Assembly (NCBI GenBank): GCA_031258035.1
Contig: JAIRNL010000261.1
Location: 1 to 11,108, forward strand
Source: Azoarcus sp.
GTDB taxonomy: Bacteria; Pseudomonadota; Gammaproteobacteria; Burkholderiales; Rhodocyclaceae
Length of the DNA stretch: 11,108 nucleotides
Reading direction: 5' to 3'
In this document: positions 1 to 8,100 of the stretch, piece after piece
Layout: every line of letters begins with the position of its first letter
Numbering within the stretch: the stretch's first letter is position 1
The notes under the pieces: model-generated
Databases searched by the model: none
What the model was told of the DNA's origin: nothing
What the model saw: only the letters and a program-made list of their open reading frames with translations
Translations under genes and position numbers: made by a program

Positions 1-322
1 CGTTGAGGCCATTGCAACGTTGCAACGGCTTGCCCAGTATCTGCTGGGGATAATGCAACGTTGCAACGGCTTGCACGATTTTCAGTTGAGGCCATTGCAA
101 CGTTGCAACGGCTTGCCCAGTATTTGCTTGGGATAATGCAACGTTGCAACGGCTTGCACGATTTTCAGTTGAGGCCGTTGCAACGTTGCAACGGCTTGCC
201 CAGTATTTGCTTGGGATAATGCGACGTTGCAACGGCTTGCCCGGTATTTGCTTGGGATAATGCAACGTTGCAATGGCTTGCCCGGTATTTGCTTGGGATA
301 ATGCGACGTTGCAATGGCTTGC
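1..322. repeat. Tandem array of 41/42-bp palindrome-centred repeats
   Basis: Eight copies of a core GCAACGTTGC (or GCGACGTTGC) followed by AACGGCTTGC or AATGGCTTGC begin at 14, 55, 97, 138, 180, 221, 262 and 303, giving steps of 41, 42, 41, 42, 41, 41 and 41. Two unit types exist. One continues CCAGTATTTGCTTGGGATAAT (CCGG in the later copies); the other continues ACGATTTTCAGTTGAGGCC. They alternate in the first five copies, after which only the first type follows. The array starts before the window edge, because positions 1-13 are the tail of a unit. It ends abruptly near 322. The parts between cores are themselves repeated, so this is a minisatellite-like array and not CRISPR. No gene is supported within it. 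Its function is unknown; a protein-binding array or a REP-like expansion is possible. Confidence 0.93.
174..195. repeat. 22-bp perfect palindrome in the fifth repeat copy
   Basis: The sequence GCCGTTGCAAC is followed directly by its exact reverse complement, so all 22 bases are self-complementary with the centre at AACGTT. The equivalent places in copies 1 and 3 have GGCCATTGCAAC on the left and so carry one mismatch in the same palindrome. Copies that follow the GGGATAAT linker keep only the shorter inner palindrome. This symmetric operator-like shape is the most ordered element of the array. Confidence 0.85.
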
Positions 323-364
323 GGCACAAAGGGGGGAAGTCATGAGCAGGATTCCGCGCCTTCC

Positions 365-398
365 CCTGCCATTCCGCGACGACGCGCGGAATGGCAGG
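365..398. repeat. Strong 14-bp stem hairpin between repeat array and tRNA promoter
   Basis: CCTGCCATTCCGCG (365-378) is perfectly complementary to CGCGGAATGGCAGG (385-398) across a 6-nt loop ACGACG. On the plus strand only a delayed TTTT (411-414) follows, and on the minus strand there is no T-run, so it is not a textbook intrinsic terminator. It could still stop or protect the 3' end of a transcript entering from the left, or be a REP-type element. Between 323 and 440 I see no gene. Confidence 0.75.
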
Positions 399-440
399 CG
401 CGCCCACCACTTTTGATTGCACCCGCTCCCCACACACGGG

Positions 441-468
441 TTGACACGCCCGGAACGCCTCCTATAAT
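441..468 (+). promoter_or_regulatory. Consensus sigma70 promoter of tRNA-Gly
   Basis: TTGACA (441-446) and TATAAT (463-468) are both exact consensus hexamers separated by 16 bp. Transcription would start near 475, a few bases before the mature tRNA 5' end at 483. A C/G-rich stretch just after the -10 box (GGCGAGC) resembles the discriminator of stable-RNA promoters under stringent control; that last point is inference. The promoter is strong and gives the tRNA its own transcription unit. Confidence 0.93.
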
Positions 469-482
469 GGCGAGCTTTCCAA

Positions 483-558
483 GCGGGAATAGCTCAGTTG
501 GTAGAGCGCAACCTTGCCAAGGTTGAGGTCGCGAGTTCGAGACTCGTTTCCCGCTCCA
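483..558 (+). tRNA. tRNA-Gly (anticodon GCC)
   Basis: The 76-nt cloverleaf can be folded by eye. The acceptor stem is GCGGGAA with TTCCCGC (548-554), the discriminator is T555, and CCA is encoded at 556-558. The D arm is GCTC...GAGC with AGTTGGTA in its loop. The anticodon stem CAACC/GGTTG holds the loop TTGCCAA, so the anticodon is GCC, reading GGC and GGU glycine codons. The T arm is GCGAG-TTCGAGA-CTCGT. A consensus promoter lies upstream and an intrinsic terminator downstream, so the gene is monocistronic. tRNA 3' ends are common integration sites, and a long accessory-looking operon lies just downstream on the opposite strand. Confidence 0.98.
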
Positions 559-568
559 AGAATTTCTT

Positions 569-594
569 CCATGGACATCCACCAACGTCCATGG
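569..594. repeat. Inverted repeat just after the tRNA 3' end
   Basis: CCATGGAC (569-576) and GTCCATGG (587-594) form a perfect 8-bp inverted repeat with a 10-nt spacer. It lies between the tRNA CCA end and the terminator. The GTCCA motif recurs at 639-643, 649-653 and 735-739, and as TGGAC at 726-730. Repeated short motifs of this sort flank tRNA-type attachment sites, where integrases or excisionases bind, but binding here is only inferred. It could also simply be a hairpin in the tRNA precursor trailer. Confidence 0.6.
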
Positions 595-601
595 ATGATT
601 G

Positions 602-637
602 AAAAAAGGCCGAAAACTTGTTTTTCGGCCTTTTTTT
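602..637. terminator. Bidirectional intrinsic terminator between tRNA-Gly and the operon
   Basis: GGCCGAAAA (608-616) pairs with TTTTCGGCC (622-630) around the loop CTTGT. AAAAAA lies on the left (602-607) and TTTTTTT on the right (631-637), so each strand has a GC-containing stem followed by a U-tract. On the plus strand it ends the tRNA-Gly transcript. On the minus strand it is the first convincing terminator met by transcription leaving the four-gene operon, about 170 bases past that operon's last stop codon. It therefore probably serves both converging units. Confidence 0.92.
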
Positions 638-806
638 CGTCCAGCGTCGTCCACTGACATCCGCCTACAACCACGCAATCCAAGGCCGTTTTTGCGCCCA
701 TTTTTTGCGCCGCGCTCGCGGCTGATGGACGGCCGTCCAGACCGCTTGTCCGCATAAATGTTTCAATCCAGGCCTTTGCCCTGGATGGATGCATGGGACT
801 AAACAC
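638..806. other. Non-coding gap between terminator and operon end
   Basis: No gene is supported here. The stretch contains TTTTTGCGCC twice in direct orientation (689-698 and 702-711), a 12-bp perfect palindrome GGACGGCCGTCC (727-738), and a 6-bp stem TCCAGG/CCTGGA (767-772 with 780-785) that has no U-tract on the minus strand and is a poor terminator. Together with the GTCCA motifs this could be a relic of an element junction or the 3' untranslated end of the operon. Neither is proven. Confidence 0.5.
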
Positions 807-2150
807 CTACTTCATGCCGCGGATTTGTGTTGCCCCACGTTGCGTCTCGTCCGCACCGGACACCACCTTGAGCGGCACAGCGCCGACGCCCAGCGCGCGC
901 TCGATCAACAACTCGTCGCCCTGACTTGCCAGCAGATCCTGCAATTGACCGAACTCGCCACACCACAGGGATTCGACATCCCTATCGCGCGACACATCGC
1001 GATTGGCATCGGTGCTCACCACTCGGACCTGCATACGCGCGGCCTGACCACCCACTTCAATGCCGTACCCGGGCACCGAAGACTTCTTGACCACGACACG
1101 ACCATCATTGGCCCATGCGGTTTCCATGCCCTCGTGTACCTCATAGCCCAGTTTTACCAGGCCGCCCAGGATCGCGCGGCGCCGCGCCTCGGCCGCTTGT
1201 TGCTGCTGGGCCTGCGCGACCAGGGCCTGCCCCGATTCGATCAGGGCCGCCATGGCGGCGATGGACGCGGCGGCACCAAGCTGGCTCACGCGCTCGGCGA
1301 AGGCCGCCGCTTCCGACGTGGAATAGGCACTGATCTCGGCGCCCAGCGCTTCCAGCGTCTCCCGCGCTGCGCGCCGCTTGCGAGCCGTGTCGATCGCGCC
1401 GGCCAGGTCCAGGGCCAGGCTGTCCATCAAGAGCCGTCCGCGCGCCTCATTGGCCTCTTGCTCCACCGCCAGGAGCCTGGCGGCGAACGCCGCCGCCTCG
1501 GCCTGCCCCAGGTGGACGGCGGCTTCGCCGATGTGCCGGTCCAGCCTTGCGATAACCGGATCGCGGTCCAGCGCCGCGTCGGCCGCTTTCCAGGCCTGGA
1601 CATCCATGGCGGTATCGGAGGAGGAATGCAGGCCCTGGGCCAGGGCTTCTTGCGCCGCGCTGAGCGTCGTGGGAGCGGCGGGAGCCAACAGCGTAAAGGC
1701 CTGGGCCAGCACAGCCTCGGCATTGTCCAGCGTCCGGCCCGCGCGCATCCGCGCGAGCGATTCGCCCAACTCGGCCGGAATCGCGATGCCCTTCCCCTCC
1801 AGCGCGCGCAGCACGGTCGCCGCGCCATGGCGCGCGTGGCGCCCGCGCCTGGCCGCCTGCTCCGCTTTATCGACCGCCGCCTGCCGCCGCTTGGCAACAT
1901 CGGCCTGCAAGTAAGCGATCTCGTCCGGCACCCGCTTCTGCAACCGCGCCAGATCATCGGTTTCCATCAGCGCCGCCAGCGACGCGCGGCGCCGCCGGGT
2001 CGCGGCAATCTCATCGTCCAGCAACATGCCGCAGCGCCGCCCCTCGGCAACCCAGGACGCAATGGCCTGGTCCAGCCGCTTCAACAAGCCGTCGGCCATC
2101 GCCAGCATCTGCTCCCGCGTGACCAGCACCACGACCTTCGGACCGCTCAT
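807..2150 (-). CDS. Coiled-coil protein with small C-terminal globular domain (operon gene 4)
   Basis: The product is 447 aa and begins MSGPKVVVLVTREQML. The start is fixed by a strong GGGAGG ribosome site 7 nt upstream and by the ATGA overlap with the preceding gene. Longer in-frame starts up to 2522 would lie deep inside that gene and are unlikely. Residues about 10-325 are almost entirely helical, rich in Ala, Arg, Glu and Gln, with heptad-like stretches and a QQQQ run, consistent with long coiled coils. Residues about 326-430 look like a compact alpha/beta domain (GYEVHEGMETAW, VPGYGIEVGG, MQVRVV, then a WCGEF motif). There is no signal peptide, membrane segment or recognisable catalytic motif. 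The short N-terminal MSGPK..V..TRE motif looks conserved-family-like, but I cannot name the family. As the last gene of the coupled operon it may be a scaffold, sensor or adaptor for the large helicase-nuclease. Function unknown. Confidence 0.9.
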   Translation of the reverse strand: MSGPKVVVLVTREQMLAMADGLLKRLDQAIASWVAEGRRCGMLLDDEIAATRRRRASLAALMETDDLARLQKRVPDEIAYLQADVAKRRQAAVDKAEQAARRGRHARHGAATVLRALEGKGIAIPAELGESLARMRAGRTLDNAEAVLAQAFTLLAPAAPTTLSAAQEALAQGLHSSSDTAMDVQAWKAADAALDRDPVIARLDRHIGEAAVHLGQAEAAAFAARLLAVEQEANEARGRLLMDSLALDLAGAIDTARKRRAARETLEALGAEISAYSTSEAAAFAERVSQLGAAASIAAMAALIESGQALVAQAQQQQAAEARRRAILGGLVKLGYEVHEGMETAWANDGRVVVKKSSVPGYGIEVGGQAARMQVRVVSTDANRDVSRDRDVESLWCGEFGQLQDLLASQGDELLIERALGVGAVPLKVVSGADETQRGATQIRGMK

Positions 2151-5100
2151 GCCGCTACCTCCCGAGCCATGGCAAGTTCCACCGCTTCCTTCAAGCGCGC
2201 CTTCTCGGCCTCGGGCTCCTGATACCAGGCTTGCGAAGAGACGCGGTGCAGTTTCGGGATCGCGCGGCCCAGCACCGAAGGGCGCCATATTTCCCGGGCT
2301 CTGGCACACTTCAACAGCGGATGGCGCGGCGCATCGCATTCGATACCGATCGCATACAGGCCGGTCCCCGGATCGGCGATGGCGAAATCCAGGCCGAAGG
2401 CATCGCCCTCTTGCGCCGGCACCGCCGAAACGCCCAGCGTTTCCAGATAGGCAAGTACATCGGCCACGAAGCCATCGGCGGCGTCGATTTGACGCAACCT
2501 GGCGTGCGCCCGCTCGCCGCACATCCTTTCCATCAATGCGCGCCCCACCGCAAGCTCGCCGTTCGACATGGCGCGAGCGTATTCCATATAGCCTTGCAAA
2601 TAGTCGCGCGGCGTGGCCGGCCGGCGTTGCGTGGTCAGCATGTCGGAAATCTCGCGTATCGGCATCGACGTAACCAGCACCACTTTTTGACGGGCGCGCG
2701 TCACCGCCACGTTCAGGCGCCGCTCGCCGCCCCTCTGCCCGAGCACGCCAAAGAGGCGCCGGAAGGTGCCCTGGCCATTACGTCCGAAGGTCGTCGAGAA
2801 CACGATGACGTCACGCTCGTCGCCCTGCACGTTCTCGACGTTCTTCACGAAGACGGCCATGTCCTCGCCGCGGTCCACCCGCTCCAGCTCTTCGCGGTAG
2901 GCGTTCCGGAAAGCTTCATCGACTTCGGCGCGCAGTTCCAGCCGCTCCTGGATGAGATCGGCCTGCTTGCGGTTGAAGGTGACCACGCCCAGCGAGGGAC
3001 GCTGCCCGGCCCCCTGTTGCCAGACCTCGGCCAGGTAGTCGACCACGCGGTCCGCTTCCGCGCTGTTGCTCTGCTGTTCATACCGGCCGTCCACCTGGAT
3101 CAACTCCAGCGGCCTGACTTCGCGCACCGTGGCATCGGGATGGCGTGCCGGAACGCTCAGGTTGTTCTCGTAGAAGGCCGCGTTTGAATAGCCTATCAAC
3201 TCACGATAGGCCGAGCGATAGTGGATCTGCAAAGTCGACACCGGCAAGGTGCTGCGCGCCAATTGCAGCAGGTCCGGGCAGTCCTTGATTTCACGCCGGT
3301 TCCAGGTGTCTTCAAACCGCTCGCGTTCGTCTTCGGTCGCAGCTTCGTCAGGCAGCTCGCCGTCATAGACCCCGGCCTCGTCGCTTTCCGTCCGGCTCGA
3401 AAAGAACGCCGTCGGCGGCATCTGCTTCTCGTCGCCGCTGACAATCGAAAGAGCGCCGCGGAACAAGGTCGGAATGGCATATTCGACCGGCATTTGCGAG
3501 GCCTCGTCATAGACGACCGCATCGAACAGGCCCGGCTTCAGCGGCAGCACACGGCTGGCCACGTCCGGATTCATCAACCAGACCGGCCGCACCGCCATCA
3601 AGCCAAGGTCCGAGCCCAGTTCGATGAATTCGCGCAGTCGCCTCGAACGCCGGCCCGTCAGGCGCGTTACGTTTTCCCAGGCCCGGGCGGATCCGAGCCG
3701 CGAACGGTCTATCCCGTTGCGCAGCACTTCGCGGTTGAGCTCGCGCATCTTCTGGTCGGCCTCGGCCAGGGATCGTATCTTGGCCGCGGTCTCCGTCCGG
3801 TCGAGCAGCAACGCCGGATTGTCCTGTTCCATGCGGCGCTTCCAGCCCAGCCTGGCTTCACGATTGATTAAACGCCGCACCGCGGCGTCCAGATCGCCCG
3901 GCGGCAGCGCGGACAACGCCTCCTCGTGGCCGCGCATGATCGCGAACACCTCCAGCGCCTCGGCGCTGAGGTGACGCGCCCGGGTCCGGAATTGCTGATA
4001 GGCGGCGAGCGTCGGCAAGGCGTCGCCGATCCGGTTCAAGGGCGCCTGGTAACTGACATTCCGGGCGATGGCCTGGCGGCAGGCCGCCACCAACTCGGGC
4101 GACAGCGACGCTTCCAGCGGCGCCAAGGCCGCAAGGCTGTGCAGGCGGACGTTATGGCGCACAAACGCCGCCTCGAAGCCGTCGAGCAGTTGCTTGACCG
4201 GTCCGCGGTCGCCGGTCATGACCACCGACTCGAACTCGTCCCCGCGCGGCGCAACCGCGAGATGCTGCGCAAGTTCGCGGATTTCCTCAAGCTGGCGCAA
4301 ACGCATGAGGCAAGCGTCGGCCAGGCCCGGCACCTCGGTCGGCGCCACCTCCCCCAGGCCAAGCTCGCGGCTCATCCGATTCAGGCTGGCGCGCAGCGGC
4401 CGCAAACCCTGCTCCAGCCGGCTGGCAGCCAGGAGCTTGAACAGGCCCTCATCGCCCTGGACTGCGCCGGCCGACTTGAGAAAAGCCATCAGGCTGCCAC
4501 GACGCAGGTAGCCGAGCGGATTCAGGCGGGACCAGAAGCTGGGCGGGCGCGTCGCCAGCGCGGCCTTGGCCTCCAGACGATCCAGTTCCCGATCGTTCAG
4601 GCGCGCGACGGCGGGCGACAGCACTGGGTCGTGATCGACGGTCCCGCGCGCCAGCAGCTCGCGGTGCAGTTCGCCCAAGGCCACATACAGGCGCTGCCCC
4701 TCGGCGTCGGGATTGCCGACAGGCCGGAACAAAGGCAGCCATTGCGCCAGGCGCTTGCGCTGCGTGTCGTCCAGGGCGACGAGACGGCTGGCATTGACGT
4801 CCAGCCAGGCCCGATAGGGCGCGGGGTCGTCGATGTCGAAGCGTGCGGGATGCGCGGCCAGCGTTTCGACGCGAACGCGCTCGGCCTCGCGGAAACCGGC
4901 GAACAGCGCATTGAAGCCCTCCAGCGCCGCCGCGTCCGCCGCAAACGGCAGGAGCTGCGCCAGGGCGCTGCCCTCGAACTTCGCCGGCAGCCAATACCGT
5001 GCCAGCGACGAGCACTGCTCTTCCAGCGTCGCCAGCGCCGAGATATCCAACGCCGCGAGCCTGCCGCGCAGCTGCGGCACACTGACGGGCGGCGTGCCGG

Positions 5101-8100
5101 CCTCAAGCCGGATCAGCTCGCCGAGCAGGCTCCGGAAGCTCAGGCCCGTCAGCTCGTCGACCTGATGCAACGCCATGTGTTGCCGGTCGAGTTCGCCCTC
5201 CAGGGCTTCGATCCGGGCTGCCATGCGTTCGCGTTCGCGTTGCCGTCTCCGACCGTGATCGAACGACGTGTCGCGCCGAATGGATTCCAGCTGTTCGCGC
5301 ACGGCGCGTATCGTCGGCTCCCTGTCCTTGTTCACATCGTTGACCATCACGACGCGATCGCCCAGGCCTTCCGCGACCAGGCGCTTGTGCACCACTTCCA
5401 GCGCCGCATGCTTTTGGCAGATGATCAGGAGGCTCTGGCCGCGCCCGATCGCGTCGGCGACCATATTGACGATGGTCTGGCTCTTGCCCGTGCCCGGCGG
5501 GCCTTCGACCAGCAGGCCCGGCGCCTGCCGCGCTTGCAGAATCGCCGCTTCCTGCGAAGGATCGCTCGCCACCGTCAGGTAGCGGTCGATCTCGGCGGAC
5601 GCCGCCAAAGGCGCTTCGTAGGCCGATTTATCCTTGAGCCGCAACATGGATTCGAGCGCCGTGCCGGAAGGCGACAGCTGCTTGAGCTGGCGCAAGTCCT
5701 CGCCGATGGCCTGGCCCGCGAAATCCACATGGAACAAGACCGCCGCGCTGGCGATCCGGGCGCTGCCGGCGGGCATCTCGATGTCGAGCGGCGGCAACGC
5801 GCCGAGCTGCCGGCCCGCCACATCGGCCAGCAGGCCGAACGCATCGACGACATCGCCCGCCTTCAGCGCCGAGCGCCCCAACACCTCATCGGCCGCCGCC
5901 CGCCAGGCCTTGGCCGCCTCCCGGCCCAGCAGGCCTTCCAGCGCCGGGTTCAGGCGGATTTCTTCGCGCTCGCCGTCAAAGGCCAGGGACACCTGTCCGC
6001 GGGTGCCCAGTTCCATCAACAGCTTGATCGGCCACAGCAGAATCGGCGCGATACGCGGACGGATAGAACCGCGGGACTCCTTGTGCAGCAAGAAAGGAAA
6101 ACCCACGTACAGGCCGTCTATTCCGGTATCGCGCTTATAAAGCGAGGTCTGCCGATACAGCGTGTGCAGGCGGTTCTCCAGCATCGGCGCCGCGCTGAAC
6201 ACGGCGGGATCCACCGGCACCGGCTGGGCGCCGCGCGCCACCAGATGATCGAGCAAGGCGCCGCTGCCGCCGCGTTCGCCGTTCAGTTCGCTCAAATCGA
6301 TACGGCCCGTGGTCTTGCCTATGCTCATCCGCATCAAGGGGCCGCGCAGCACCGTGGTCGCCACCTTCTTCTCGAAGAAATCGAGCACCTGGGCCACATA
6401 CTGCTGCTTTTGCGGCTCCAGCCATTGCTCCGGCGGCACCGACAGCAGGACAAGCACCTGATGCAGGGGCAGGCGACGCTCAAGGCGGAACCGGTCCGCC
6501 CAATCGTCCAGCGTCTGGTTACCCGTGCGTGCAAACCCCGCGATCCGCTCGTCGACGGCGCGGAACAGATCGGCGCGGGACAGCGCCAGCGTCGCGCGCG
6601 CCGCGTCGCGCTCGTACAGCGGAATGCTCTCGCGTTGCGCCACCTCGGCCGCCTGGTCGAGAATCTCCTCGGCCGAGCGGAACTGCGAAATCGAGGCGCT
6701 CAGCAGGACGATCAGGTCTTCCTCGCCGAGGGCGCGCCGCTCGGACAGGGACAGCAAGCCCGCGTGCTCGGCGTCCGGCAGCAACAAGCGCCGCGCTTCC
6801 CATTGCGCCGCCAAAGAAGCGCGCGAGGTCGACAGCACCGCAACCCGGACCATATCTTCATCGAGAGCGATGTCCAGATTCTTCGCGCGCTGCCGCACTT
6901 GCTCCGCGCGCGCGCGGAGCCGGGAGATCCAGCTTTCGGTATCCAGCTTTGCCAGAAAATCCGGGATCGGGCCGGTCACCAAGTCGTAGGCCTCCAGGGG
7001 ATTTTGCAGCAGCCAGCCCGGCGTGACGATGTCGCCGCGCAGAATCAGCGGCATGTCGGGATTCAAGAGCTTCAACGCAATCATCAGGCGGTCGTCGTCG
7101 TCGACGCCGTCCAGCTGCATGGCCTGCCGCAGTCCGGCCAGTGTTCTGGCGCTGGCGCCCGCCTGTTCCGCCCAGGTCAGCACCACACCGCGGTTCAGAT
7201 GGTCGCGGGCCTCTCCCCAGTTCTCGCTCTCCGCCGCGGCCAGGGCGAACACCGCCGGCCGGTGGAATTGCCGCTTGCCCAGGGCGATGGTGGCGCCCTC
7301 CTCGACATCGGCCTCTATCTGGCTTGCCGAAGGCGCCGCCACCGGCTCGCCGTCCAGCCAGGCCTTGACCTGGGGCCATTGCCAGCGCTCGTGCCGGTCG
7401 CGGGCGAGGAGCCCGCGCAGCAGAAAATGCAAAGAGGGATCCAGGTCATCCGGCAGCGCCACCCCGTTGGCCAGCACGTGGATCAAGAAGGCATGCGGAT
7501 TGATTCCTTCAAAGCAGCGGCCGTTGGTCAACTGTTCCAGCAGGATCATGCCCAGGCTCCACCAATCGGAAGCCGACGCGACACCGCCCGCGATCGCCTC
7601 GGGCGCCATATAGCGCGTCGTTTCCAGCGGCGACACGATATCCAGGTCGAACTCCGACAAACGCGCCGAGCCGAAGCCGCTGATGACCAGGTCCAGCGGG
7701 TCGCGGCTGCGCACCAGCAAGGTCGCGGGCCGCAGATCGCGGTGCCGCAACCCCACCTCGGAAAAGGCATGCAGCGCCTGGCCGAGTTCATCAACAATAT
7801 GCCGGATGGCGGCGGCATCGTGCATGGCGATGCCGAGATCGGCCAGCGTGCCGCCGCTCATTTCCTCGGCGACCTCATACGCGCGGCCATCCCAGCGGCC
7901 GGTTGCGATGATTTCCGGCACATGGTCTTTCGGCAGGCGGCGCAGCGCATCGTACACGGCGGGATCCGGCTCCGCGCCCGGACGGTACAGCGTCAGCACC
8001 GCCTGGCGGCCCGTATCCTGCTGCCGCGCCAGATAACGTTCGCGCACGCCGTCGGCGCCAGAAATCCGCCGCACCAGCCGCCAGCCGTCGATCCGGGTCT

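Noticed and set aside
1..322. CRISPR array
   Set aside because: The segments between cores are themselves repeated in two fixed forms, so there are no unique spacers, and no cas gene is present.
82..437. Short minus-strand frames through the repeat array
   Set aside because: They are open only because the repeat lacks stops in some frames. The peptides are repetitive copies of the DNA unit with no ribosome site.
767..785. Operon terminator formed by TCCAGG/CCTGGA
   Set aside because: The stem is only 6 bp with a 7-nt loop, and no U-tract follows on the minus strand. The 602-637 hairpin is far better.
462..806. Minus-strand open frame of 114 codons across the tRNA (contains NESRTRDLNLGKVALYQLSYSR-like text, shown only in part: ESRTRDLNLG)
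   Set aside because: This translation is what the reverse complement of a tRNA-Gly gene gives and is a well-known spurious annotation. It also crosses the terminator.
789..2222. Plus-strand open frame of 477 codons antisense to gene 4
   Set aside because: Low-complexity, Arg/Gly/His/Gln-rich translation with no motif. The opposite strand has the ribosome site and the coupled start.
2151..2522. N-terminal extension of gene 4 (571-codon version)
   Set aside because: It would overlap the nuclease-coding end of gene 3 by more than 370 bases. The GGGAGG site and the ATGA junction support the start at 2150.
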